Origin: Massilia kyonggiensis
GTDB taxonomy: Bacteria; Pseudomonadota; Gammaproteobacteria; Burkholderiales; Burkholderiaceae_D
DNA length: 64,000 bases
Direction: 5' to 3'
Assembly (NCBI RefSeq): GCF_024756235.1
Contig: NZ_JANUGY010000002.1
Coordinates: 558,001-622,000, forward strand
Shown: piece after piece, positions 7,805 to 16,174 of the stretch
How the letters are laid out: each line of letters starts with the position of its first letter
Numbering within the stretch: position 1 is the stretch's first letter
Position numbers and translations under genes: made by a program
Notes under the pieces: generated by a model
What the model was told of the DNA's origin: nothing
Database searches by the model: none
The model's input: only the letters and a program-made list of their open reading frames with translations

Positions 7805-10192
7805 ATGCGCTGCATCGCACGCCCGACTTACATGCGACGACCGATCACTTTTCCGACCAACCTGCGCAGCCGCCTGGCCGGTGCCGTCGGTGTGCTCGTG
7901 CTGGGCGCCACGATGCTGGCCGGCCCGCTGGCCATCGACGTGGCCGAGCACGACCTGCGCGCCGTGCTGGGCGCACAGCAGTACGCGTCGCTGTCGGGCG
8001 CCGCGGCCTTCCTGGACGACCTGCTGGAGGCGCGCCTGCGCCAGATGGCCGCCCTGGCCGCGGCCATGCCGCCGGACGCCCGCCACGACCCGCGCCGCCT
8101 GCAGGACTGGCTCGCGACCCGCACGTCCGACGTGGGCGACGACTTCGTCAACATCGCGGCCTTCGCCCGCAGCGGCGAACTGGTGGCGTCGGGCGCCTCC
8201 ATGCCGGCCGCGCAACCGCTGACGGCCACGGGCCGCCCATACTTCGAAGAAACCCTGCTGCGCGGCCGCGGCATCGTGTCCGACCCGTTCCAGAGCCGCC
8301 TGTCCGGCGCGAACATGGTGCTGGTGACGGCGCCCGTGTTCGACGACCACGGCGAGATCGTGTACGTGCTCACGGGCCGCATCGACCTGCAGCATGCGCG
8401 CTTCCTGCGCCAGGTCGACGCCTTGCGGCCGGGCAGCACCGGGTATCTGTTCCTGCTGACGGCCGACGGCGTGCCGATCGATACGCCTGTGAAGGAGCGT
8501 CAAACCGTGCCGCCCGCCAGCCAGCCCGGCCTGGCGCGCGCCCTGCACGGTTTCGAGGGCTGGCTGATCGGCGGCGACCGCGAGGGGCCCGCCATCGTCG
8601 CCTATAAACGCCTGGCGACGACCGGCTGGATCCTCGGCGCACGCTATCCCGAAGCGGAGGCGTTCGCCCCGCTCGCGCGCGTGCGGCGGACGGTGCTGGT
8701 CGTGGCCGGCATCCTCGCGCTGGTCGCGGGCCTGCTGTCGTGGTGGCTCGTGCGCCGCGGCCTGCGCCCGCTGGACGTGCTGCGCCGCAACGTGGCCGCC
8801 GTGCGCCACGAAGGCGCCGGCAGCGAGGTGCTGGCGCTCGCGCGCAACGACGAGGTCGGCGAACTGGGCCGCGCCTTCCACGATCTCGTGCAGGCGCGTG
8901 GGCGCGCGGCCGCCCGCATGCGCGCGATCGCGGATAACGTCCCGGCCGTGATCGCTTATGTCGACCGCGACGAACGCTTCGAATTCACCAACGCCGGCTT
9001 CGACCGCATGATCGGTTCAAGGCCGGACGCGTTCATCGGGCGCACGGTGCGCGAAGCGCTGGGCGAGGCCGGCTACGCCCGCCTGGAGCCGCTGATCCGC
9101 GCCGCGCTGCGCGGCGAGCATGGCCACGTGGAAGACGTGCGCAGCGACGATGCCACGCGCCACCAGATGATCGACACGATTCCCGACGTCGATGCCGACG
9201 GCCGCGTCGTCGGGTTCTTCGTGATGGCGATGGACATCAGCGAGCGCAAGGAAGCCGAACTGGCGCAGGCCGCGAGCGAGCAGCGCCTGCGCCTGATCGC
9301 CGACAACCTGCCTGTGCTGATCTGCTACATCGACCGCAATCACCGCATGGGTTTCGGCAACGCGACGTTCCAGGCGTGGCTGGGCCTGGAACCGGTCCGC
9401 CTGCCCGGCATGCATTTGCAGGACGTGCTGGGCAAGCCGGCCTACGACGCGACGCGGCCACGGCTGAAGCAGGCCTTCGAAGGCGTCGGCGCCACGTTCG
9501 AGATGCCGCTGCAGGCGCAGGGCCGGCACCGCATCCTGGAATGGACGTTCGTGCCCGACGTGCAGGCGCAGGGGCGGGTGACGGTGGCCGTCGCGGGCGT
9601 GTATGCGCTCGCGCACGACATGACGCGGGTGAAGGAGGCGGAAAGCCGGCTCGTGCAGATGGCCCGCTTCGACAGCCTGACCGGCATCGCCAACCGCCGC
9701 CTGTTCGGCGAGCTGCTGGGCCAGGCACTGGAACGCGTGCGCCGCCAGCGCCAGGTGATGGGGCTCGCCTACCTGGACATCGACCACTTCAAAGGCATCA
9801 ACGACACGTGGGGCCACGGCGTCGGCGACGAGGTGCTGAAGGAATTTGCGCAGCGGCTGGCCGGCTGCGTGCGCGTCACGGACACGCCGGCGCGGCTGGC
9901 GGGCGACGAATTCGTCGTCCTGCTGGAAGACGTGAAGGGCGTGGAAGAGGCGGAACGGATCGGCGCCAAGATCGTGGAGGCGATCCGGAAGCCGTTCGCG
10001 ACGGGCGCCGGGCCGCTGGACGTCACGGCCAGCGTGGGCATCGCGCTCGTCCACGGCTCGGACGGTCCTCTGCCCACGCAGGACCAGGTGCTGGGCTGGG
10101 CCGACACGGCGCTGTATGCCGCCAAGCACGGCGGCCGCAACCGCTGCGTGGTGCGCATGGCGGAGGAGGCCGCCGGCGAGCCGGCGCGGTAG
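7805..10192 (+). CDS. Membrane diguanylate cyclase, dCache-HAMP-PAS-PAS-GGDEF
   Basis: About 795 residues from ATG at 7805, chosen for the GGAG seven bases upstream; in-frame ATGs at 7784 and 7832 are alternatives. Membrane segments at about 15-38 and 296-318 flank an extracytoplasmic dCache-like sensor domain. HAMP (about 318-365), two PAS domains (about 372-480 and 488-615) and a C-terminal GGDEF domain follow. The active-site loop reads AGDEF, a variant found in active cyclases. RVTD lies five residues upstream, matching the RxxD inhibitory c-di-GMP site. It should make c-di-GMP from GTP in response to an external ligand. Divergent from the molybdenum hydroxylase operon. Confidence 0.9.
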   Translation: MRCIARPTYMRRPITFPTNLRSRLAGAVGVLVLGATMLAGPLAIDVAEHDLRAVLGAQQYASLSGAAAFLDDLLEARLRQMAALAAAMPPDARHDPRRLQDWLATRTSDVGDDFVNIAAFARSGELVASGASMPAAQPLTATGRPYFEETLLRGRGIVSDPFQSRLSGANMVLVTAPVFDDHGEIVYVLTGRIDLQHARFLRQVDALRPGSTGYLFLLTADGVPIDTPVKERQTVPPASQPGLARALHGFEGWLIGGDREGPAIVAYKRLATTGWILGARYPEAEAFAPLARVRRTVLVVAGILALVAGLLSWWLVRRGLRPLDVLRRNVAAVRHEGAGSEVLALARNDEVGELGRAFHDLVQARGRAAARMRAIADNVPAVIAYVDRDERFEFTNAGFDRMIGSRPDAFIGRTVREALGEAGYARLEPLIRAALRGEHGHVEDVRSDDATRHQMIDTIPDVDADGRVVGFFVMAMDISERKEAELAQAASEQRLRLIADNLPVLICYIDRNHRMGFGNATFQAWLGLEPVRLPGMHLQDVLGKPAYDATRPRLKQAFEGVGATFEMPLQAQGRHRILEWTFVPDVQAQGRVTVAVAGVYALAHDMTRVKEAESRLVQMARFDSLTGIANRRLFGELLGQALERVRRQRQVMGLAYLDIDHFKGINDTWGHGVGDEVLKEFAQRLAGCVRVTDTPARLAGDEFVVLLEDVKGVEEAERIGAKIVEAIRKPFATGAGPLDVTASVGIALVHGSDGPLPTQDQVLGWADTALYAAKHGGRNRCVVRMAEEAAGEPAR

Positions 10193-10201
10193 ATGGCTGC
10201 C

Positions 10202-11185
10202 TTATTGCGGTGCGGGCTGCGTGGCCACCAGGGTGCGCTGCACCCAGCCGCCCGAGACGTTCTCGCCGTCGATCTTGACGAAGCCGTCGCGCTCTTCGCC
10301 GGTGGCGATCGCTTCTTCCGACCGCTTCAGCGTCCCCATCACCTTGCTGCTCGAGCGCGGTTCCGTGTACACCTTGACGGTCGCGAGGCGCGCGTACACG
10401 CTGGCGCCGGCCGTCACGGGCATGCCCTCGCGGGTAGAAGCCTGCGCATTCACCTTGCTGGCCGCGCTGCTCGTGCGCACGAGGCTCGGCTCGTTGCGGA
10501 TACGGGCCACGATGCGGTTGTAGTTGTCGAGCAGGCTGGCCGCGACCATCTTGCCTTCCGGCGTATTCGTGTAGCCGCCCAGGCGGGAATAGTCGCCGCC
10601 GCCCCAGCTCCAGCCGGAAATGCCGAAGTCGGTCTTCGTGGCGACGCCTTCCTCCGCCGCCACCTGGATGCCGGACCGGACGTCCGCGATCAGGAGGCTC
10701 GTCTGCGCTTCCTTGAACTTGAGGTTGCCCGCGATGCCGCCTGCGATCCGGCCCAGGCCGCCCAGCAGGCGTCCGCCGTAGTCCGAGATCGCACCGCCGA
10801 TGCCGCCCGTGTTGGCGGCGGCGAACTGCACGTTCGGCGTCATCACGAAGTCGGCCGCCTGCAGCTGACCCTTGCCGACGTTGCTGCCGGCCAAGGTCTC
10901 GCCATTCGCGGCCAGCGCGCGTTCCTGCTGCAGATTGGCCATGGCCGCGCCGCGCTCCACGGCCTGGAAGCAGTTCGACTGCTGGATCATGATGCGCAGC
11001 AGCGCCACCGGCGAACCGAGCCCGTAGCTTTGGAGCGCATGCGCGCTCTCGCTCTGGGCTTCCGTGACGGCGATGGTGCCGAGCGGGCGGTCGCAGCGTT
11101 CGACTTTGGAGGTGGTTTCCTGGGCGTGCAGGGGCGTAGCGCCCGCGAGCAGGGCGGCAGTGATGTAGATCCGGATTGGCTTCAT
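10202..11185 (-). CDS. CsgG/HfaB-like secreted protein with C-terminal SH3-like region
   Basis: 327 residues from ATG at 11185 (AAGGG just upstream). Residues 1-23 form a signal peptide ending TPLHA-QE, without a lipobox cysteine, unlike E. coli CsgG. The central part (about 30-225) resembles the CsgG/curli-assembly fold: an early IAVTE strand, a glycine-rich stretch (GGIGGAISDYGG) and a long terminal helix (ASLLDNYNRIVARIRN). The last 90 residues look like an SH3-like domain (ARLATVKVYTEPRSSSKVMG). It probably sits in the periplasm or outer membrane. No curli genes are nearby, so a curli role is not implied. A palindrome lies immediately upstream. Confidence 0.7.
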   Translation of the reverse strand: MKPIRIYITAALLAGATPLHAQETTSKVERCDRPLGTIAVTEAQSESAHALQSYGLGSPVALLRIMIQQSNCFQAVERGAAMANLQQERALAANGETLAGSNVGKGQLQAADFVMTPNVQFAAANTGGIGGAISDYGGRLLGGLGRIAGGIAGNLKFKEAQTSLLIADVRSGIQVAAEEGVATKTDFGISGWSWGGGDYSRLGGYTNTPEGKMVAASLLDNYNRIVARIRNEPSLVRTSSAASKVNAQASTREGMPVTAGASVYARLATVKVYTEPRSSSKVMGTLKRSEEAIATGEERDGFVKIDGENVSGGWVQRTLVATQPAPQ

Positions 11186-11194
11186 GACCCTTGT

Positions 11195-11220
11195 AATGAA
11201 CAAACAATAATTTGTTCATT
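11195..11220. promoter_or_regulatory. Perfect 10-bp inverted repeat upstream of the CsgG-like gene
   Basis: AATGAACAAA, a 6-base spacer, then TTTGTTCATT. Beyond the arms the symmetry resumes with CTTGTA on the left and TACAAG on the right after a two-base slip. The element lies 10-35 bases upstream of the start codon, overlapping where the promoter or ribosome-binding leader should be. It could be a dimeric repressor operator (TetR-like spacing) or an mRNA hairpin. Confidence 0.55.
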
Positions 11221-11263
11221 TTACAAGTATGCACTGGGTTGCAATCTCGCCAATTTTCACATT

Positions 11264-12598
11264 TCAGATGCCGGTCGGGTAAGTTTCCGGCGGTTCCTCC
11301 GCATGCCAGCCGCCGCCCCGGTCGAGCGGATGGACGGCCGTCGTGTGGTCGATATGGATCACGGCGTCGAACTGGCGCGCCATGCGGGCGGCAAAATAAT
11401 GGCTGTGGCGCTCCGTGCGCGGCAGGTAGATGACGCCGATGGCCCGTTCCAGGCGCCGTTCCTCCATCGTGGTGCGGACGTCCTTGTCGATGCCGTCCCT
11501 TAGCGGCAGCAGGAAGCGGGGAATGCCGGTCTCGTGCAGCAATTCCTCGTAGCTGCCCGGCATGCCCGGCCGCACGCGCTTGTGCTCGGCTGGCGCATCC
11601 CATTCCGACGCCGCCGTGACGAAGCCGTCGTACGTGGAAAATCCGATCAGCCGGGTCTGGCCATCGTATTCCTTGCGTGCCAGCTCACCGACGTTCCACT
11701 CGCCCATTTCTCCCATTTCCGTCGCGCGCGCGTCGCCGATGTGGGAATTGTGTTCCCAGACCACGATCTTGGACGGCTCGCCATCCTTCGACAGGTGGTG
11801 GGCGAGCGCGTCCAGCGTCTCCGCCATATGGCTGTCGCGCAGGTTCCACGACGACACGCGGCCCCGGAACATGGTCCGGTAGTATTCCTCCGCATTCTTG
11901 ACGAGGCGCGCGTTTTGCTGGGCATAGAAAAACGCTTCCTCGTCGCCGTCCCGGTGCATGTAGTCGCTGGCCCGCTGCTGTAGCTGGCGTAATTGTTCGA
12001 GGACGCCTTGTTCGCACGATGCGGACAGGTCGAGGCTCGCCGTGTAGCCGTAGTGCTGGCTGTCCTCGTGATAATGGTCGAAGCAGGCATAGCGTTCGCG
12101 GGCCTGGCGTGCCGCGTTCGGATCGACCTGGTCGAGGTAGCGCAGCACTTCCTCCATCGACGTGAACAGGCTGTACAGGTCGAGGCCGTAGAAGCCGACC
12201 TGCGGTCCGGTGGTCTTTTCGTTGTGGTGCCGCAGCCATTGGACGAATGCAGCGACGTCCGTGTTCCGCCACATCCAGTTCGGAAAGCGCTGGAAGCCGG
12301 ACAGGGCCTCGTCGGCATTGCGGTCGCCGCCGCGGCCGCGCACGTAGCGGTTGACGCGGTAGGCGTCCGGCCAGTCGGCTTCGACGGCCACGGCGTGGAA
12401 ACCCTTGTCCTCGATGAGGCGCTGCGTGATGCGTGCGCGTTCCTCGTAGAACTCGTGGGTGCCGTGCGTCGCCTCGCCCAGCAGGACGAAGCGGGCATCG
12501 CCCACCAGGTCGAGCAGGGCGTCGTAGTCGCGGGCGCCGCCCGTCAAAGGACGGGCGGCGTTGCGGAGCGCCGAGATGGTGTGCTGCGGCGTCGTCAT
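11264..12598 (-). CDS. Erythromycin esterase-like protein
   Basis: 444 residues, full length for the EreA/B-like superfamily. The early part shows the family's GEATHGTHEFY and AVEADWPDAYRVNRYV motifs. The histidine-rich WEHNSHIGD and the C-terminal PPETYPTGI are also typical. True erythromycin esterases open macrolide lactone rings, but most chromosomal relatives have no demonstrated resistance role and sit beside phosphoribosyltransferase and stress genes, as here. It is the last gene of the leftward Hsp20 cluster, eight bases after the SRPBCC gene. Resistance should not be inferred from the name. Confidence 0.85.
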   Translation of the reverse strand: MTTPQHTISALRNAARPLTGGARDYDALLDLVGDARFVLLGEATHGTHEFYEERARITQRLIEDKGFHAVAVEADWPDAYRVNRYVRGRGGDRNADEALSGFQRFPNWMWRNTDVAAFVQWLRHHNEKTTGPQVGFYGLDLYSLFTSMEEVLRYLDQVDPNAARQARERYACFDHYHEDSQHYGYTASLDLSASCEQGVLEQLRQLQQRASDYMHRDGDEEAFFYAQQNARLVKNAEEYYRTMFRGRVSSWNLRDSHMAETLDALAHHLSKDGEPSKIVVWEHNSHIGDARATEMGEMGEWNVGELARKEYDGQTRLIGFSTYDGFVTAASEWDAPAEHKRVRPGMPGSYEELLHETGIPRFLLPLRDGIDKDVRTTMEERRLERAIGVIYLPRTERHSHYFAARMARQFDAVIHIDHTTAVHPLDRGGGWHAEEPPETYPTGI

Positions 12599-12605
12599 GA
12601 CCGCC

Positions 12606-13781
12606 TCAGTGCAGCCAGCGGCTGCTGGTGCGCGGGCGCGCGGCGTCGCGCGGCACGGCGCCCCGTTCGATGAACGCCTTCATGCGCGCCAGGTCGTCGT
12701 CCATCTGCGACTTCGGATCGGACCCGAGCAGGGTCGCGAGACCGTGGCCGATGGCACCCGCCGGCGGTGTGTACGACATGTGCACGGTGACCCGCGTGCC
12801 GCCGCGATGCGGTTCGAACTGGATCGAGCCGCTCTGCGGGATCTCGGCGCCGGCTTCGCTGCGCCAGGCCAGGCGGTGCGGCCGGGTCTGCTCGGTGAGC
12901 ACGGCGTTCCATTCGAACTCGCTGCCGCCGGGGCCGCGCACGACCCAGTGCGAGCGGCCGCGGCCGAGGTCGCGCACCTCGACGACGTGGGACATGAAGT
13001 GCGGGAAGTTCTCGTAATGGGTCCACAGGTCGTAGACGTCGTCCGGTGCGGCGTCGATGTGGATGGACTTGCTGAAGTCGATGGTCTGGTCCATGCCGAT
13101 GCCGCGGCCGCGCAGCATGCCCAGCACGGGCTGGTTGGTGGCCCCGCGCGCCAGCAGCGCGGCGCCGGCCAGGCCCAGCATCCATGCCAGCGGCGAGCGC
13201 CGGCTCAGGGCGTACAGGGCCAGCAGGCCGCCGCCGGCCAGGGCGGAATTGCGCGCGGCGGGCGTCCATTCGCCGCCCGGTCCTGCCTGCAGGGCGCCGC
13301 GCATGCGCTTGCGCATGTCTTGCGCCAGCTCGCGCGTCCTTTCCATGCCGTCGCCGACCGTGCTGCCGCCCACGTCCGCCGCGCTGCCCAGCGCATGCCG
13401 CGCCTTGTCCATGCCGCTGCCGACGGCGTCGCCCGCGCGCGCCAGCGTGTCCTTGGCCTTGTCGAGGCCGGCGTCGAGCGCCTCGCTGGCGGCGTGGCCC
13501 ATGCGCTCCAGCGCCGAGCCCGACCTGGCCCCGGCGGCCATGTCGGCCGCGCGGTCGCGCAGTTCGTCGCCGGCGGCGCCGATGCGTTCGCCCGCGCCGC
13601 GCCAGACGTTCCCCAGCGCGCTGGACGTGCGCGCGCCCGCGTTGCGCACGGCCGCGGCCGATTGCGCGCGCCGGGCGCCGCCGCGGTCCGGGTCGAGCAT
13701 GTACATCAGCAGGGCGCCGGCTGCGGCGCCGCCGATCCACTTCGCGATTTCATAGCCTGTGTCCGTCGTGTTTTTCATCAT
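12606..13781 (-). CDS. Membrane-associated SRPBCC-domain protein with LEA/YtxH-like N-terminus
   Basis: 391 residues from ATG at 13781, with GGAGGAG placed correctly; a longer upstream frame overlaps the preceding gene and is not used. A short hydrophobic segment (about 11-25) is followed by an alanine-, lysine- and aspartate-rich amphipathic region (to about 170) resembling YtxH/LEA-type stress proteins. Next comes a hydrophobic pair (about 180-215), then an SRPBCC/polyketide-cyclase-like domain (about 225-370; DFSKSIHIDAAPDDVYDLWT). The start overlaps the phosphoribosyltransferase 3' end by 32 bases. The ligand of the SRPBCC pocket is unknown. Its place among Hsp20 and related genes suggests a stress role. 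Confidence 0.75.
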   Translation of the reverse strand: MMKNTTDTGYEIAKWIGGAAAGALLMYMLDPDRGGARRAQSAAAVRNAGARTSSALGNVWRGAGERIGAAGDELRDRAADMAAGARSGSALERMGHAASEALDAGLDKAKDTLARAGDAVGSGMDKARHALGSAADVGGSTVGDGMERTRELAQDMRKRMRGALQAGPGGEWTPAARNSALAGGGLLALYALSRRSPLAWMLGLAGAALLARGATNQPVLGMLRGRGIGMDQTIDFSKSIHIDAAPDDVYDLWTHYENFPHFMSHVVEVRDLGRGRSHWVVRGPGGSEFEWNAVLTEQTRPHRLAWRSEAGAEIPQSGSIQFEPHRGGTRVTVHMSYTPPAGAIGHGLATLLGSDPKSQMDDDLARMKAFIERGAVPRDAARPRTSSRWLH

Positions 13782-14469
13782 TGGCTCCTCCGGTTGGTCT
13801 GCCCCCGGCCGCCGCCTCGTCATGCCAGGCGGTGGCCAGCAAGTCCTGCACTTCCTCGTCGCTGGTCTGTTCAAAAGCGTCGTACCACTGACCCACCGCG
13901 CGGAAGTGGGGCGGGGTCGACAGGCAGACGAGTTCGTCGACGCGTGCCTCGAGCGCGGCCGCCGTGTCGGGCGGCGCGACGGGGATCGCCAGCACCAGCT
14001 CGCGGGGCCCCAGCCGACGTGCGACCTCGATGGCGGCCAGCATCGTGGAACCCGTGGCGACGCCGTCGTCGACGAGGATCGCACTGCGGCCGGCGAGGTC
14101 GAGTGGCGGCCGGCCGCCGCGGTAGGCGCGCTCGCGCCGCTGCAATTCGGCCAGCTCGCGTGCCGTCACCGCTTCGACGTCCTGCGCGGTGACGCCCATC
14201 AGGCCGGGCACGCCGGGCTGGAGCACACGGACCCCGCCGCTGCCCACGGCGCCCATCGCGAATTCCTCGTGGCGCGGCATGCCGAGCTTGCGCACGAGCA
14301 GGACGTCGAGGGCGATGCCGAGCCGCTGCGCGATGGCGAACCCGACCGGTACGCCGCCGCGCGGGAGTGCCAGCACGATGGCGTCCGGATGCCGGGCGTA
14401 GACGGCGAGCCGCTGCGCCAGCAGCCTGCCCGCTTCGGTGCGATTCTTGAAATGACGGATGTCGGCCAT
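13750..14469 (-). CDS. Phosphoribosyltransferase-domain protein
   Basis: 239 residues from ATG at 14469. The PRPP-binding loop is AILVDDGVATGSTM, preceded by the substrate-side PRGGVPVGF and VRKLGMPRHEEFAMGA. These are typical of the stand-alone predicted phosphoribosyltransferases found beside dienelactone-hydrolase, erythromycin-esterase and Hsp20 genes. The natural substrate is unknown. Cytoplasmic, with no signal sequence. Its 3' end overlaps the next gene by 32 bases, so expression is probably coupled. Confidence 0.85.
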   Translation of the reverse strand: MADIRHFKNRTEAGRLLAQRLAVYARHPDAIVLALPRGGVPVGFAIAQRLGIALDVLLVRKLGMPRHEEFAMGAVGSGGVRVLQPGVPGLMGVTAQDVEAVTARELAELQRRERAYRGGRPPLDLAGRSAILVDDGVATGSTMLAAIEVARRLGPRELVLAIPVAPPDTAAALEARVDELVCLSTPPHFRAVGQWYDAFEQTSDEEVQDLLATAWHDEAAAGGRPTGGANDEKHDGHRL

Positions 14470-14574
14470 GATGCGCACTATTCTCCGGAGTCTCCGCGGT
14501 CGCGGCATGGGCGCGGACGAGGGCGGCCCGCAGGCCGTCCGCTCGCGTGCCGCGCCGTGCGGCTCATCCGACCC

Positions 14575-15042
14575 TTACTGGATCGTCAGCTGGCGCGCGG
14601 TGCCGCCCGCTTTCTTGGGCAGCGAGAGCATCAGGACGCCGTCCTCGAGCCGCGCCTGCGCACTGGCGTCGTCGACTTCGGAGGGCAGCGTGAAGCTGCG
14701 CTGGTACTTGCGCGTCGAGCGCTCAGAATACACCACCTGTTCGCCCTGGCGCTGTTCGTTTGCCTGCTGACACTCGCCCTCGATGGTGACGCGCTGGCCG
14801 TCGATCGACACGTGCACATCCTCCTTCTTGACGCCCGGCAGCTCGGCCTTCACCTCGAAGGTTTTCTCCGTCTCGCTGACGTCCAGGCGCGGCATGCCGA
14901 CGTCCTCGCCGGCCCAGCGGCCCTGGGCGATTGGCGCGAAGAAGTCCTGGAACATGTTCTCGACCATGCGGCCGAACTGGTCTTCCATGGCGCCGGGACG
15001 GAATGTGGAGAGCGGCGTCGTGCCTCTTCTGATCAGGTTCAT
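14575..15042 (-). CDS. Small heat-shock protein (Hsp20/alpha-crystallin)
   Basis: 155 residues from ATG at 15042 (GGGAGG upstream), the usual size of bacterial class A Hsp20. The alpha-crystallin domain spans about 47-145, with PRLDVSETEKTFEVKAELPG at the first strands and the conserved ARLEDGVLMLSLPK. The C-terminal tail is QLTIQ; the I-x-I assembly motif is only partly matched. ATP-independent holdase chaperone forming oligomers. It heads a leftward cluster with phosphoribosyltransferase, SRPBCC and erythromycin-esterase-like genes. A sigma32-like promoter lies 56-86 bases upstream. Confidence 0.93.
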   Translation of the reverse strand: MNLIRRGTTPLSTFRPGAMEDQFGRMVENMFQDFFAPIAQGRWAGEDVGMPRLDVSETEKTFEVKAELPGVKKEDVHVSIDGQRVTIEGECQQANEQRQGEQVVYSERSTRKYQRSFTLPSEVDDASAQARLEDGVLMLSLPKKAGGTARQLTIQ

Positions 15043-15097
15043 GATAGACCTCCCTTTTAAGAATGATGTCCCGCGGCGCGCAGGGCGCCGCACCACC

Positions 15098-15128
15098 ATT
15101 TATAGGGCGGTCGACTGGGGTTTGCAAG
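15098..15128 (-). promoter_or_regulatory. Sigma32-like heat-shock promoter of hsp20
   Basis: On the minus strand CTTGCAA (15122-15128) and CCCTATAAAT (15098-15107) are separated by 14 bases. The RpoH consensus is CTTGAAA, 13-17 bases, then CCCCATnT. The predicted leader of about 50 bases contains a strong GC hairpin (GCGGCG/CGCCGC) followed by an A/T stretch before the ribosome-binding site. Confidence 0.55.
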
Positions 15129-15257
15129 GGTCGTCGCGAACCGTGCGCGGGGGCCCCGGCGGACCTTTGACGCAGGACAGCAGGCGAACGAAAGCGGGGA
15201 ATTTTTGCGAAACCGCCCCGGTCAACGACAGTGTACGGACCGGGGCGGATGCGGGCG

Positions 15258-16100
15258 TCAGCCGAGGTTGCGCCGGTGGAAGCGCAGGTGGTCTTCGACG
15301 AAGGTGGAGATGAAGTAATAGCCGTGGTCATAGCCCGGATGGCGGCGCAGTTCGAGCGGCTGGCCGACGGCGCGGCAGGCTTCCTCGAACGCGTCCGGGT
15401 ACAGCTGCTCGGCCAGGAACTTGTCGGCCAGGCCCTGGTCGATCAGGATACCTTTGGGGAAGGGCGGGGCGTCGGCGCAGGCCATCAGCTCGGTCGCATC
15501 GTAGACGCGCCACGCGTCGCGGTCGGGGCCGAGATAGCCGCCGAACGCCTTTTCGCCCCATGGGCAGCGGGACGGCGCGGCGATGGGGGCGAAGGCCGAC
15601 ACGGAGCGGAACAGGTCGGGGTTGCGCAGCGCCAGCATCAGCGCGCCGTGGCCGCCCATGGAGTGGCCGAAGATGCCCACGCGCGCCGGGTCCGCCGGCA
15701 GCGTGGCCAGCACCAGCTCGCGCAGTTCGAGGATGTGGCTGTACATGCGGTAGTGGGTGGACCACGGCTCGCGCGTGGCGTCCACGTAGAAGCCGGCGCC
15801 CGCGCCGAAGTCCCAGTCGTCGGTCTCGCCCGGCACGCCGGCACCGCGCGGGCTCGTGTCGGGGGCGACGAGGATCAGGCCCTCCTGCGCCGCCACGCGC
15901 TGGGCGCCGGCCTTGATCATGAAGGTCTCTTCGGTGCAGGTGAGGCCGGCGAGGTAGAACAGGACGGGCAGGCGCTTGCCTTGCGCGCCGGGAGGGAGGT
16001 ACACGGAAAAACGCATCGGCAGGCCGATGGCGGCGGAATCGTATTTGTAGAAGCGCTGGACGCCGTCGAAACAAACGTGTTCGCTGAGGAGTTCGGGCAT
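15258..16100 (-). CDS. fghA: S-formylglutathione hydrolase
   Basis: 280 residues from ATG at 16100, which aligns with the usual start (PELLSEHVCFDG); an ATG at 16112 is a four-residue alternative. Esterase-D family with the nucleophile S147 in GHSMGG, APDTSPRG, GAGFYVDAT, a catalytic aspartate region (LIDQGLADKF) and the catalytic histidine in GYDHGYYF. It hydrolyses S-formylglutathione to formate and glutathione, the second step of glutathione-dependent formaldehyde detoxification. The usual partner, S-(hydroxymethyl)glutathione dehydrogenase, is not adjacent in this window. Confidence 0.93.
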   Translation of the reverse strand: MPELLSEHVCFDGVQRFYKYDSAAIGLPMRFSVYLPPGAQGKRLPVLFYLAGLTCTEETFMIKAGAQRVAAQEGLILVAPDTSPRGAGVPGETDDWDFGAGAGFYVDATREPWSTHYRMYSHILELRELVLATLPADPARVGIFGHSMGGHGALMLALRNPDLFRSVSAFAPIAAPSRCPWGEKAFGGYLGPDRDAWRVYDATELMACADAPPFPKGILIDQGLADKFLAEQLYPDAFEEACRAVGQPLELRRHPGYDHGYYFISTFVEDHLRFHRRNLG

Positions 16101-16174
16101 GGCTCGGTCCATCGGTATGGTTGGCTGATCGAAGCGCAAGTATGCCCGGTCCGGTGACGGGCCGCCACTGCGCT

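Noticed and set aside
11264-12598. Macrolide resistance by erythromycin esterase
   Set aside because: The protein belongs to the wider superfamily, and its neighbours are chaperone and stress genes. Nothing in the sequence supports a resistance role.
14470-14574. Terminator between hsp20 and the phosphoribosyltransferase gene
   Set aside because: A GC-rich imperfect hairpin exists near 14521-14541, but it has no T-run. Also this is upstream of the second gene on the minus strand, so read-through remains possible.
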